NCBI GenBank assembly: GCA_944472155.2
Contig: OX235272.1
Span: forward strand, 92,634,020 to 92,698,019
From: Trichobilharzia szidati
Lineage: Eukaryota; Platyhelminthes; Trematoda; Strigeidida; Schistosomatidae
Reading direction: 5' to 3'
Length of the DNA: 64,000 nucleotides
Below the pieces are notes generated by a model that did no database searches, was not told the DNA's origin, and saw only the letters and a program-made list of their open reading frames with translations. The position numbers and the translations under genes were made by a program. Positions 1-10,370 of the stretch are shown one piece after another. The stretch's first letter is position 1. Each line of letters opens with the position of its first letter.

Positions 1-1010
1 AGATGACATAGTCCTGTTACGGGAGGATGCTGACAAAATGCAGAGTCTTCTGAACACCTTGAGCAGCAATCTTCGTATGTTTGGCATGCGATTCGCCCCT
101 GTAAAATGTAAGATGCTGCTACAGGACTGGACTACGTAAACTCCTAGCTTAGTAATAGGGAGTGAAGTGATAGAACATGTTGACCACTTCACCTATTTGG
201 GAAGTTGTATCAGCACCAATGGATTGATTGGTGACGAAATCTCAGCACGGATCCAAAAAGCTCAGGCTGCTTTCGCTAACTTACACCGTCTCTGGCGTAG
301 GCGTGACATCCAGCTATCAACCAAGGGACGTGTGTACTGCTCAGAAGTTCGCTCCGTCCTTCTCTATGGCTCTGAAACATGGCCAATACGAGTTGAAGAC
401 ATGAAAAGGTTGTCTGTTTTTGATCATAGATGTTTACGATATCCTTCTCACGTTAGGTGGTATAATAAGGTAAGTAATGTTGACGTTAGGCGTAGAGTGT
501 TGGGCAAAGAGGGAAAATCAATCGATGAGGCTATACAGTTACATAGATTGAGATGGCTAGGTCACGTGCTGCGCATGCCTAACCATCGTCTCCCCCGACG
601 GACGGGTATTACTAGCTGATATAGGTGGCCAAACAAAAACATGTCATCAATCCATGAAATCCTTGACAGTTAAACTGAGTCAGGTAGGGAGGGAGATGCA
701 GACTTCCAGGTTGGGGCCCTCGGGACTCTAAGAATCAATGGCTGGAGACAATAGGCGACATGGCTCAAAATCGTTGTCAATGGCTTACGCAGATGTATCC
801 AGTCTCTGTAATCTTTCATATTCCTTTCTACCATTACTCATTCTGTTTCACTCTTATACTTGTCAAAACTCTATTGATTCTCTTCACTCATTTTCTTGTC
901 TACCTTTTTGTGCTATTTGGAACGTGGCAACTCGAACTGCTGCACTTCAGTGCCAAGTTCTATGTTGAATCCAGACAGGCAGACAGACACATTAACTTTT
1001 AAGGAACAGC
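1..1010 (+). mobile_element. RTE-type non-LTR retrotransposon, 3' end (left arm of inverted repeat)
   Basis: This is the 3' portion of an RTE-like retrotransposon, here called RTE-F: the reverse transcriptase C-terminus (to 619) followed by its 3' untranslated tail (620 to about 1010). It is nearly identical, in inverted orientation, to about 12046-13035. It continues left of the window. The tail can be recognised again as small fragments at 18560-18860 and 60975-61330. Confidence 0.8.
167..619 (+). pseudogene. RTE reverse transcriptase C-terminal fragment
   Basis: The translation contains the region after the RT palm that is typical of RTE-clade polymerases: a FTYLGS segment, LLYGSETW, a DHRCLR segment and the terminal RWLGHVLRMP block. 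The upstream reading frame (the LLNTLSSNLR region) is open from base 2 but is cut by a TAA near 137-139, so the protein cannot be made from this copy. The catalytic YADD box is just missing because the window begins inside it; the right-arm copy retains it. A decayed, 5'-incomplete copy with no host function inferred. Confidence 0.75.
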
Positions 1011-1039
1011 TGTAATAAAATGATTGATTTCACTAAATA

Positions 1040-2432
1040 TCAACATCTGAGAGGCAAAAAAAGATCACTGTAGAATATTTTCCCTTAAAGTGTGACTCTG
1101 TGGTGGGCATCTACAAACTAAAATAGGATTATAGGTTTTCAGGCCGTAGGTGTTACGAACTTCCTGGAATAAATTGAGCACCGAGTCAGATTGATTCATT
1201 ATAAATTGTTTAAACTAATACCAGCGTGTTAAGAAAAACAAAACAAAATTTTTCTGAAAGTTTCGCTGTGTAAGCCACAGCTTCTTCATTGTTGTTACCT
1301 TGAATGTTGCAATGACTTAATGAGTCATGTTGACCGAAATGAAGGTTTCAGCAGGTCTTATATCATGTCAGAAATATCACTTGGATAACACGCCAAACTA
1401 AAAGCGATTGGGAGTGTGATGACGAAATCGTAAAATGCTAGTGCGTAGGGGTGTAACAGTAGTAAGGTGTTTCATCAATCGGATGGATAGCAAACCAGCT
1501 AGCTGTGTTGACTTTCCACTCTCAGAGTGAGGAGGTTACAGAAAGGGTCGGGCTCAACATTTTTACATCCTGACTTACTCAACTAAGTTCGTAAGTTCGT
1601 CAGTATGGGTTAATCTTTATAAATGAAATACGATCGGTTTTAGGCAGTCGTCTAGTGAGTGGACTAAAAGGTTACGCAAAATTTACGTTATCTTCCTCTA
1701 GGGTACTAGAATAAACTAAGTTCCAGTCGGGAGACAGTAACACCTAACACACGGACCAAATAGCTAATTACAACAGCAACATTCCAGTAATACACAGAAG
1801 GAATTGTATACAAATACTATTCAAGAGGACTAGGAGACTCATTGCAGCACTCCCACCTTAAGGAAAATTGAAGAAAGATATCTTATGGGCGTCTTCCAAA
1901 AGAATGGATATTCACGGAATTTCATCATAAGATATCTACCTTCCAGCCAACCCACCAAATCAAAGGCCTCCAAGGAAAGCACAAAGAAAATCACCCTAAC
2001 ATATATAAAGAACATCTCAGAAATCACTGCAAGACTCTTCAAACCTTTAGGAATTGATGTCTCAAAAACCAACAAAGTCACTGCACTCAGCTCTACGTCA
2101 GCCAAAATACTCAACAGCAAAAGAAGATAAAGCCAACATAATCTACAAAATAAATTGTAACAACTGCGAAAAACACTACATTGACCAAAGTGGACGTCCC
2201 CTTCGTCTTCGTATCCATGATCACAAACTAGCCATCAAAAGACACGGTATCTACTCCCTCATATCGCTGCATACAGATAACCACGGACATCAATTCGACT
2301 GGGAAAACACCGAGAATGCTAGAGAATTTTTAGAAGCTTGGCATTCCAGTGAATCCTCACTCAATAGACACATCGACATGGACAAAATTTACCGATCGAA
2401 AAAAGGAAATTTCACACACAAAGAGTCAAACT
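1040..2432 (+). mobile_element. Penelope-like element fragment with GIY-YIG endonuclease (left arm)
   Basis: Two overlapping frames (1885-2130 and 2054-2432) together encode the end of a PLE polyprotein: a linker region, then a Cys-rich GIY-YIG-type endonuclease start (NIIYKINCNNCEKHYIDQSG, with a downstream RLRIHDHK segment). The frame change between them at about 2110-2130 is shared by the right-arm copy (10569-11163), so it predates the duplication of this unit. The 1040-1838 part is non-coding and shared with the right arm. The copy is cut by the assembly gap at 2433. Confidence 0.75.
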
Positions 2433-2931
2433 NNNNNNNNNNNNNNNNNNNNNNNNNNNNNNNNNNNNNNNNNNNNNNNNNNNNNNNNNNNNNNNNNNNN
2501 NNNNNNNNNNNNNNNNNNNNNNNNNNNNNNNNNNNNNNNNNNNNNNNNNNNNNNNNNNNNNNNNNNNNNNNNNNNNNNNNNNNNNNNNNNNNNNNNNNNN
2601 NNNNNNNNNNNNNNNNNNNNNNNNNNNNNNNNNNNNNNNNNNNNNNNNNNNNNNNNNNNNNNNNNNNNNNNNNNNNNNNNNNNNNNNNNNNNNNNNNNNN
2701 NNNNNNNNNNNNNNNNNNNNNNNNNNNNNNNNNNNNNNNNNNNNNNNNNNNNNNNNNNNNNNNNNNNNNNNNNNNNNNNNNNNNNNNNNNNNNNNNNNNN
2801 NNNNNNNNNNNNNNNNNNNNNNNNNNNNNNNNNNNNNNNNNNNNNNNNNNNNNNNNNNNNNNNNNNNNNNNNNNNNNNNNNNNNNNNNNNNNNNNNNNNN
2901 NNNNNNNNNNNNNNNNNNNNNNNNNNNNNNN
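2433..2931. other. Assembly gap (499 N)
   Basis: A run of 499 N. Its left edge coincides with the end of the inverted-repeat match, suggesting that the assembler could not resolve the repeat. The true length is unknown. Confidence 0.98.
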
Positions 2932-3009
2932 TAGTGAATTTTCTTACTTCAAAAAATCAATCAATAAATATATTTTTCAAGAGTTGATTTGTTTTTCAAG
3001 TTTGCCCAT

Positions 3010-3425
3010 GGATTGATATCAGTTAGAAGAGAACCATTGAAAACCTGTCACAGGGAGTACTGGACAGCTGTTTCATCCTAGTTTGAAAATCATCGGCGGT
3101 ACACACCCACTGGTTGACTTACTACAGGACGGAGTTTCCTGGAGTTCTAGTGAGAAGTCGTGAGGTCCATCTAGTCGGGAGTGAGGATGGAATTCCCACC
3201 GATGACATTGGTTAGTGGCCGCGCTGAAATCACCAATTGGTAGAAGTTAGAATTGATAGGGCTGGCCATTGAATTGGTATAGGAGCTTGTCTTGTCACTG
3301 GAAGGTCCTGGGTTCGAATTCTGGCGGTGGGTGCGTACTGCTGATGGGTTCCAAACTAGGATGAAACAGCTGTCCAGTATTCTCTGTAGCAGGTTTTCAA
3401 TGGTTCTCTAACTGATATCAACCTG
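3010..3425. mobile_element. SINE-B inverted pair
   Basis: A minus-strand SINE-B tail (3010-3115) faces a longer plus-strand unit (about 3230-3425). The plus unit has a B-box-like GGTTCGAATTC at 3311-3321, a hammerhead-like core at 3335-3380 and the family tail that ends in a GATATCAACC-like segment. The stretch 3430-3825 holds only AT-rich sequence and a short ATT repeat near 3811. Confidence 0.7.
3335..3380 (+). ncRNA. Hammerhead-ribozyme-like core in SINE-B
   Basis: Helix I strands GTACTG (3335-3340) and CAGTAT (3375-3380) flank the core. The box is CTGATGG, with a G at the last position where A is expected. A weak helix II follows, then GAAA (3363-3366) and ACAGCTGT, whose ends pair to make a 3-bp helix III with a 2-nt loop. 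The cleavage triplet is GTC, ending at 3374. One core substitution probably reduces activity. Confidence 0.55.
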
Positions 3426-3825
3426 TGATCAAACTCGAGAAATAAATTATATTTTTCTCAATAAAAATCACAGTTCAATAATATGTGTAGGATGTATAAA
3501 ACGTCCTGTTGAGTGTAGTTTCATTCGATTCCATTTCTCTACTATTAGTATTGTGGTGTGTATGAACTTTAGCTCCTAGACTTGGTTATTTTTTCTGCAA
3601 ATTTCAACCTTGACGTGTATGATTTATGCGGTATCAATATAATTTTCTAGTATTTTATCATTGTTAGTAAGATATTTTGTGATACCAAAATATAATCGAT
3701 TTGGGTAATCATTCATCAGATTCTGGCATTTGCAACATTCTCTCACACACATGTATATGATAGTCGTCTACTCGATTAAGAGATGTATTCAAAAACTAAA
3801 AGTCAAGTTATTATTATTATATTAT

Positions 3826-4735
3826 TATTGTTTCCTTTAATTCCTAGAGGAACATAGGGCTTCAGCCGTGCGTCTCCATTGCGTTCGGTTCTCTGCTAGA
3901 GTCTTTACCTGGCTCCAAGTCTGTCCACACGTTTTCATCTCCTCTTCACATGACCTCCTCCAAGTCACCCTCCACTGACGACCAACTCGCCGCTTCCCTT
4001 TCGGGTTCCACTCGAGCAATGGCTTGTCTAGTGATGTCACTTGATGGTTTCCTCAGAGTATGGCCAATCCATCTCCATTTCTTCCTGCCTATTTGTTTCA
4101 CAATTGGTTCCTGCTGTGTTGGTTCGCTCCCAGAGATCTCTGTTGCTGATCTTTTCTGACCGGCCATCTGATCTTGAGTATTGAGCGAAGACAACTGTTA
4201 ATGAAGGTCTGTAGTTTGTTTGAGATGCTCTTTATGACGCGCAGTGCAAGTCTCTGATCCGTGTAGCGAGTAGCACTGACTTCACATTGGAGTTGAAAAT
4301 CCGGATGTTATTTTTGATGCTGAGTGCTGTTGACCTCCACACAGACTTGAGAGTAGTGAAAGCTTATCTTGCTTTTCCGATTCTTGCTTTGATATCCTCG
4401 TCAGTTCCGCCTGTAGTTGAGACGATGCTTCCCAGGTAGGTAGGTAAAAGAGGTTGTTTCTTTCAGGTTCCTCCCATTTATGCTGATCGTTGTCTGTTGT
4501 TGTTGTTCTTGTCCAGGAATCTTCATTACCTCTGTTTTCTCTATGTTCACCTGAAGTCCTATCTTTGATGCTTCTTCTGCCAACTTGTTGCTTTTCGCTT
4601 GCATATCTTCCAGTTTGTGGGAAATCAGACATATATCATCGGCGAAGTCCAGATCCTCCAAGTTTTTTGTCAGGTGTATTTTACTTCATGAATAAGTTCC
4701 ATCCTGGCATTAATGAAAAGAACAAAGCAGGGTAG
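3826..4735 (-). mobile_element. RTE retrotransposon 3' fragment (RTE-E family)
   Basis: Minus-strand remains of an RTE reverse transcriptase. The segment at 4401-4661 carries the catalytic box as LDFADDICLI, and 3837-4194 carries the terminal block WRWIGHTLRKP followed by EWNPKGKRRVGR and WRR. Several frame changes separate them, so it is a pseudogene. The element ends in an ATT/AAT microsatellite tail (about 3811-3832), as RTE elements usually do. Further copies lie at 22734, 26225, 29075, 51431 and 62588. Confidence 0.8.
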
Positions 4736-4976
4736 TTCAGTGAATTCATTCCTTCCCTCTTCAGCTGTACAATCGCATTTAGGCAAAGTTAAACTTTAAG
4801 CACCACCCACTACCAATCAGCAAATGACTTCTTTGAACGCACCAATCACTTGAAGGAGACACTTTTGTGTATTGGAAAATTGCATAAAAACTGTATAAAA
4901 GTGTTACAGAGGATACCTTCCTCTTACATGTGATAAAAATAGCTCTCAGTTTTACGTTGGAGTATCAACAGAGTAT

Positions 4977-5132
4977 AATTCCATTGTGGGTGAACTTTAT
5001 TTTGATAAAGTCTCAGTGTTACACAGTAATATTTACTAAACAATAAATTGTGCTCGAAACGTCATCAGTAAATATTATTGTATAAAACTGTGAGACTTTA
5101 TCAAAATAAATGTTACTCACAATGGAATTACA
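4977..5132. repeat. PLE terminal palindrome without internal sequence
   Basis: The left arm (4977-5037, starting TAATTCCATTGTG and containing TTTTGATAAAGTCTC) is repeated inverted at 5068-5132. The same terminal sequence borders PLE copies at 24655, 38572, 46495 and 50217. Between the arms is only about 30 bases, so the two element ends have been brought together with the coding part lost. Confidence 0.7.
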
Positions 5133-5212
5133 CCCTACCACAGTGCACAAGTTCTATTCTTATATCAACAGAGGAATTTAACCACATTCTATGCATGTAA
5201 TTATTTAGGTCT

Positions 5213-5345
5213 TCTAACCCTAACAATAACCTTAATCTTTCCTGAACCTAACCCTAATGTGAAAATATCCCTAAACTAACTGTAATCTAACTCGAACCAA
5301 ACCTAATGTCGCCCTTATTAGGTTAACTTAACCCTAACTTGTCCT
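5213..5345. repeat. Degenerate telomere-like CCCTAA tract
   Basis: Repeated ACCCTAA, AACCTAA and CCCTAAAC units, not in strict tandem. A related tract lies at 25910-26010 next to a similar element end (26155-26180). It looks like part of the DNA transposon body rather than an interstitial telomere. Confidence 0.5.
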
Positions 5346-5835
5346 TGGCTTAAAGCGTAACTTAATCTTTCCCAAACGTAAGCTGAAAATAGCCAGATAT
5401 CCCATTTATTAGCATAACACTTTGATGAGCATATATTATTGATGACGACAACATTATTTCCCAGATTTCACTGACTTGCTCAGTGAGCGTTTCAAGGTCA
5501 TTGGTGCGGTCGCACTCCAGTGGTATGTAGTGGTGCTTAAAGTTTAACTTGGCCCGCATTTATATACAACTTTTTTTGTATTGAGAGAGGACAGTAAAAA
5601 AATCTGGCGAGTTGTCATAATCATAGTTATCGAATATTAGTCAGTGCATAAGAAGAGTTGAATAATGGTATTACAGTTACGCAATAAGATGAATAGTTTA
5701 GTGAATGAGTCGTAATCAAGGAACACAGAGAAACAAAGGAAAATATGGGATTATGTAAGAGTTCGAAACAAATCAAACAGTAATAAAGACTTTTAAAATA
5801 AAAATCAAGTTAGTAGAAGTCGACAAGGTTGTGAC

Positions 5836-6180
5836 GATCATAGTAGAAGTGATTGAATAATTTTCTTCTGTATGCAGACCTCACATTTCTGTATCTGAAT
5901 GGCTAGAGCTTCAGTGATACAGTGGAGACGAAAGCGTATTGTGTGTTTAACAGGTTGTTCCTTCAGCTTGTAGATTACTTCGAAGCATGAGTTTGTTATG
6001 ATAGAATGACCACCAGTGTTGTCACACTCCTTATAGATCTACTACTACTGCTTTCCTGCAACCATGTAGGATAGTGTTCTTGAACGGGATATGCACTAAA
6101 TGACCTATAGACTTTACTTCACAGACAGAAACAGGTGAGTTTGTTAATATTCCTTTGAACGCTTCCTTATTATCACATTT
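5836..6180 (-). pseudogene. PLE GIY-YIG endonuclease C-terminal fragment
   Basis: In one minus-strand frame the translation shows the PLE endonuclease end: EHYPTWLQ, then CFEVIYKLK, then RFRLHCITEALAI and CIQKKIIQSLL before the stop. It is collinear with the better preserved copy at 33978-34528. Frame changes and missing upstream parts make it a relic. 5575-5835 shows nothing I recognise. Confidence 0.6.
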
Positions 6181-6214
6181 TCCTTATGGCTATAACAACT
6201 CATCACTTTTGGTG

Positions 6215-6504
6215 GTACTGTGGTGAGAGCAAGGTTAATGCTTAAATATAACAACAGAGGACAAGGGCCAGGCACAGTCGTTTATTAAGGAAAATCAACT
6301 AAAAATACAGTCTTTTGATTGGTTGTTTCTCACAGAAGTTAACCTTGCATCTCTTGTGGCTGTGTCAGATCATCTATATGCTAACTGTATCCGCCTACGC
6401 AAAGCCTTTGTTCTCATTTTCTCACCACCAATATTGGGGACATAAACATTGACGTCAATTACTGTCTACCAACTTTGGCTAGCAGACAGCTCTCACCACA
6501 GTAC
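6215..6504. repeat. LTR-like repeat bounded by 16-bp inverted repeat
   Basis: GTACTGTGGTGAGAGC (6215-6230) recurs inverted at 6489-6504. The interior (GACAAGGGCCAGGCA, TTTATTAAGGAAAATCAAC, GATTGGTTGTTTCTC) recurs at 38315-38830 and 45828-46170, and in more distant form at 14923 and 56925. No coding sequence. It could be a solo LTR or a MITE. Confidence 0.5.
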
Positions 6505-6700
6505 TTCCCCCTTTTGTGAAAATGTGAATGCGATCAAGAAGAAGAAGAATGAATTCACCGAAAAGAGAGAGCATCTTCTCTGAACTACGTGTTTTACTCT
6601 CCTCTAATGTATATTTACTTTCTTTTAATCGTTATTCAAAACCTTTCTATTATAAAACTTATGAATTATTTTGCTACTGGTCTCTTTTTTTCTATTTTAG

Positions 6701-6795
6701 TCGACAAAATACTGGAGAAATCTTTTAATCTACTTTTAGAAAAAAAGAAAGAGACAATCGAAACTGTAAATTCACTGCTTTTCAGAGAATCTCTG
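6701..6795 (+). CDS. Gene 1, upstream exon (acidic protein of unknown function)
   Basis: A candidate internal exon. It is preceded by a strong pyrimidine tract ending TTTTAG (6695-6700) and followed by donor GTATGT at 6796. Only one frame is open; it encodes a Lys/Glu-rich helix-forming segment (KILEKSF through KKKETIETVNSLL). The exon ends in phase 0 and so joins directly to the phase-0 acceptor at 8035, giving a continuous predicted coiled region. It begins with two bases of a split codon, so at least one further exon lies upstream, perhaps left of the window. No family recognised; transcript data would decide. Confidence 0.55.
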
Positions 6796-6984
6796 GTATG
6801 TGTAATATTCTATATATATGCATAAAAGTACCTTCTATTTAGAATTCATTCAATAAAATTAACTTGTTTCATAGGCTGTTCACAACTAGCCTTTTAAGAT
6901 AAAGACCAATTATTAGACTTTTGATTCTTGTAACTGCTGAGGTTATCAAACTATTCTGCATTATAATTTTTTAGGTTAGTGTCA

Positions 6985-7440
6985 TTCTCGTTGGCCTCTG
7001 TTGACTTGTCAGCGCCTAGTACAGACGCTGCTGAAAATCAACGATGAAGTAGTTCGGTGGAGGATGTTGACTAGCAGTAGAATCCACGATGCGCATTTCG
7101 TCTTATTCGGAAGTTCGTTACCATCTACCAAACTACTAAATGTTTATTCTCAGATATCGTCAAAGCGTCTCTACTATAGAAGCCGACATTTTGGTCAAAT
7201 CAATCAACGGGAAAATCGAAATCGACTGTTGCACAGGAGGTGGTGGCCCAAGGGATCCAGTGGAATAGCGCTTTAGTGTTTGAAACGAAGGGTATCGTCA
7301 ATTCACTCACTTGATGAGTCCCAGAAAGGATGAGATGCGCACCCTGGACTCCACTGCTAGTCACCATCCACCAAATTCGTTTGATATAGTTCTATTGTAC
7401 ATGAGGTACACGGTAAAAAGTACAGTTCATTCTGACATTC
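6985..7440 (+). mobile_element. SINE-A (Sm-alpha-like) copy
   Basis: The unit has a tRNA-like head with GGCCCAAGGGAT and TTTGAAACGAAGGG, followed by a hammerhead-like region (7305-7370) and the conserved tail CTGGACTCCACTGCTAGTCA. Upstream, 6985-7215 is part of a preceding monomer, as GTTGACTTGTCAG and CAATCAACGGGAAAAT recur before the head of the copy near 22320. 7440-8034 is intronic and shows nothing I recognise. Confidence 0.7.
7305..7365 (+). ncRNA. Degenerate hammerhead core in SINE-A
   Basis: The box reads TTGATGA (7311-7317), helix II is GTCC with GGAT, and GAGA stands where GAAA is expected. Then follows the short self-complementary ATGCGCA-like helix III region and a helix I strand CTGGACTCCAC. 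Two core substitutions make activity unlikely. It corresponds to the ribozyme known from the schistosome Sm-alpha SINE. Confidence 0.5.
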
Positions 7441-8034
7441 ATTTCCTGATCTAAAGGTACAGATGAAAATAGATGCAAAAGTATCGTTAGTTAGTTAATT
7501 AGTTAAGCAACCGCTTGATCGAGGTTTCGTAGCTGTTAATAATGATCAGCAAAGGATATCTGCCAATTTTTTTCTCTCTCAAAGAACTTATGTCTCTCCT
7601 TAGGACGTTGAAATCCACATCACTCGTTCCTGACGTCGAAGAGGTAAGTGCATTGATTTGTTAATACTACTACTACTAAATTCCTTTGCGTGAATATACT
7701 ATGTACAGCAATTAGTCTCAGGACAGATACAGTTGGATTTCTTAAGGTGGTTACACATGCACAATTAGATGCTTGTTCAAAGTTTCTTATTAACCGACTT
7801 CTAAACTGTAATACCAAGTTATATAGTGCGCTTAGGAATAGACACAGCTAGATTGATTTGCTATCCATTAGTGGGACCTATTCACACGTAAATTGTTGTC
7901 GTCTCAAAAACGTAGGTGTTATTAATGCATTATTGTTGTATTTCTCATCCATAATTTTTTTTAGTCAAATTGCTTTTCAATAGTAATTCATCAAAATTAT
8001 ATCTGTTCTTTTTTACACTGTCATATATATATAG

Positions 8035-8916
8035 CAAAAACTAGAACCTTTTTTGGAAGATCGCCTATTACTGGCTAATATGGCATTGGATTTAGAACGG
8101 GATATTTTCACTGCTGAAAAAGAGATATTCACAGAAGTAACTAAACACGACAAAGAGGAGGTATCCAGTAATAATTGTAATCCTGCTGTAAATCCTATCG
8201 AATCTTCTAAACAAGAAGAGTCAACAATGAGTAGTAAATCAACTGATCACGATGATATGATGAATAGAAAAAGGCATAGCAATAAATTAACTCCAATTTT
8301 AAAACATTCAACATCGTTACTTCCTTCACCATGGTGTAAACTTTTAGGTCCACTTGCCTACCTTCATCCTTTAACCTTTGATGTGAATGGTAAAGCAAGT
8401 GTTGCAGAGATTCAATTGCCTGTAGAAGAACCAGAGTGTATATCACTCGACGACGATGATGATGAGGATGTTGATGTCGATACAAAAAATCGATCACAGT
8501 CTTTTGTTAATTCCTCTACTGCTGGTGGTGACTCATCAACATTTCAATCAAACACTATGATCCAATCATCCCATAGTGAAAACAATAACAACACAATTGT
8601 GTCTACTAGAAATAATAATAATGATGATGATGATGAAGAAATCAATGATGAGTCTTCAGATGAAGCTGAAGCCGATCGTCTACTTGGTCTTGGAATCCCT
8701 GTGGTGAATAGATCAAAAATGGATAAAAATTCTACAAATGGATTACTACTTGATGAAGACAATAGACCTATAGAGGGTGGTATTATTAAAAAATGTGAAG
8801 AATTCGATGAGGCTTATGATTTTTGGCAGGAGTTAATGCATGAAAGAGATATGCATATTGAAGATATGAATACTAGCCTCTTAGAAAATACTTTCAATGA
8901 TGAATCTAATTCTATG
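8035..8916 (+). CDS. Gene 1, large exon (acidic low-complexity protein, unknown function)
   Basis: 294 codons, phase 0 at both ends: acceptor ATATATAG (8027-8034), donor GTAATT at 8917. The exon opens with QKLEPFLEDRLLLANM, helical and charged. A more hydrophobic conserved-looking block follows (LGPLAYLHPLTFDVNG, about residues 114-129 of this exon). Then ECISLDDDDDEDV, which resembles a SUMO-interacting motif (short hydrophobic run plus acidic tail), Ser/Asn-rich linkers, a second acidic run (NNNNDDDDEE), and EADRLLGLGIPVV. The composition suggests a nuclear, largely disordered protein. I do not recognise the family. The last exon lies 6.6 kb downstream. Confidence 0.8.
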
Positions 8917-9059
8917 GTAATTAGTTGTTTTTTTTGTCTAAACTCTTTTAATCTTTATTATTTGAAAAATATGAAGTGTGTTTTAGATTACAGTCTTGTA
9001 ATGAAATTATTTCATGTATTGCATCATTCTGACTGTTCACCGATTGTTCACTAAGTGTC

Positions 9060-9610
9060 TAACAATGTTCGATTGTGACCCCAACCAGTGAGGAAGTCTA
9101 CACCTTCCTATGTGGCTAGCTGGCTTAAATTAACTGTTGTGTATTTCATTGACTGATGAAGCCATGTTTTGGTTTGCCCACCTGTGATTCTTTTCCAACC
9201 TGGTCTATCCTATTTCAGCTAACATTGCCCGTCAGTCGAAGAAGGCAATGACTAGGCATGCGTAACACATTTCCTAACCATCTCAGTCGATGTAGCTTCA
9301 CAGCCTCGTCTACTGATTTCCCTTCCTTACGTAGCAATCGACCGGTGCCTAACCTCAATACTGCTCACCCTATTATACCACTTCACATGGGAGATAGAAG
9401 GCAGACACCTCTAACCAAAGATAGCTAGCCGGCCTTTTCATTTCTTCCACTTTCAATGACCATGTTTCACTCACATCCATCAAGGAGGACGGAGTGATAG
9501 CTGCTACCTTAACGTGGTGGTCGGGCTTGCACGTCACAATGACCCAACAAGCGGCACTGGCTGTAACTATTGCTCCTGCAGGTCCTACCATGCCAGGAAG
9601 GTTGTTAGGA
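9060..9610 (-). mobile_element. RTE-F fragment in gene 1 intron
   Basis: The minus strand carries diverged RTE-F sequence. Parts matching the RT C-terminus (SETWSLKVEEMKR, compare SETWPIRVEDMKR in the right-arm copy) and the 3' tail can be followed, with many frame breaks. Confidence 0.65.
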
Positions 9611-10370
9611 TAGCGATTACACTAAAAGCAGTTACTGGCATAGTGTGAGTATTTTTCTTACACTATGCTGGGGGTCTGTGGGCAGAAGTCGTACTGCTGG
9701 GGAACAGGGATGTAACAGCAGTGAGGTGTTTCCATCAGATGGCCAGCATGCCAACAATGCTGTCTCTCCACTCCGGAGAGAGGGAGTTAGAAAAGGTCAA
9801 CCGAATTACCCTACGCTGGTCCGAAACTGATAGCAATCTAGTTCGGAATCAAAACAAAAAGCCAGTTCAGACAGGCCTCAAGCAGTTGTCCCCTGGGCTC
9901 TGCGGTCACGCAACACTAACCCTCTTTTTGTTTCAGACACCCGAAGAATCAATCAACTTCCATGGTGTAGGCAGTCGGGAAGTAACAACCGCCCACACAC
10001 TTCCAAAAGCACACGAAGTTCTCAATAGTGCATTGGTTCGATTTCCCACATTGTTGGACAGGGTATTGAATATAGGGGGAAGGGATTCCATGAGACTGTC
10101 GTGGACGAAGTTACAGATAGTATTTAGTACATCTGTACTATTGGAAATGAGATTGAGTCATGGCTAATGAAGCCAGCTGTCTGATTTCACATAATGTCCA
10201 GAAATAATAAATTTCCATTATGAATTCCATAATTGAACAGTTTTGTAGACATTAATGCGGTTATACTCTATGACAATGCCTAAATCTGTTAAATAATACT
10301 ATAAGTAAGTGGAATGAGTATAAGTAAAGGTTGAAGAACAAACAACAGAACTCTATATGCTTACGGAAGT
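9610..10370. other. Intronic sequence with PLE-like leader remnant
   Basis: 9640-9830 resembles the non-coding leader at 1440-1560 (GGGATGTAACAGCAGTGAGGT and the following CTCTCCACTC region), so it is probably part of another PLE copy. The open frame at 9721-10167 shows no recognisable domain. 10200-10370 shows nothing. Confidence 0.35.

Larger units (their letters stand above)
1..2432 (+). repeat. Left arm of a 2.4-kb inverted repeat
   Basis: Read forward this stretch matches the reverse complement of about 10617-13035 through both the RTE and the PLE portions, with only scattered substitutions by eye. The match stops exactly where the run of N begins. The two arms enclose the gene 1 exons at 6701-6795 and 8035-8916. 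Confidence 0.85.
4774..5562. mobile_element. Non-autonomous DNA transposon with 8-bp target duplication
   Basis: The element (4782-5554) is bounded by terminal inverted repeats that share AAGTTAAACTTTAAGCACCAC (left 4786-4806, right 5530-5550 on the other strand), starting GGC at each end. It is flanked by a perfect 8-bp direct repeat, CGCATTTA (4774-4781 and 5555-5562). An 8-bp duplication fits the hAT, Merlin or P superfamilies; the GG terminus leans towards Merlin, but no transposase is present to decide. The interior has degenerate AACCCTAA-like repeats (5213-5345) and an inserted PLE terminal palindrome (4977-5132). Confidence 0.75.

Noticed and set aside
2054..3016. Long open frame across the first gap
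   Set aside because: Most of it is N translated as unknown residues; only the part before 2433 is real PLE sequence. The same applies to 54856-55536.
5213..5345. Interstitial telomere array
   Set aside because: The CCCTAA-like units are irregular and lie inside a defined transposable element.
7604..7643. Possible 40-base exon of gene 1 between good AG and GTAAGT signals
   Set aside because: It is open only if entered with two bases already carried over, but the preceding exon ends in phase 0, so it cannot be joined without a frame break. The direct 6795 to 8035 join works.
8207..8762. Minus-strand frames opposite the large gene 1 exon
   Set aside because: Shadows of low-complexity GAT/AAT codons on the plus strand.
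9721..10167. 148-codon open frame in the gene 1 intron
   Set aside because: No recognisable domain, atypical composition, and its first part matches a PLE leader, so it is probably repeat sequence.
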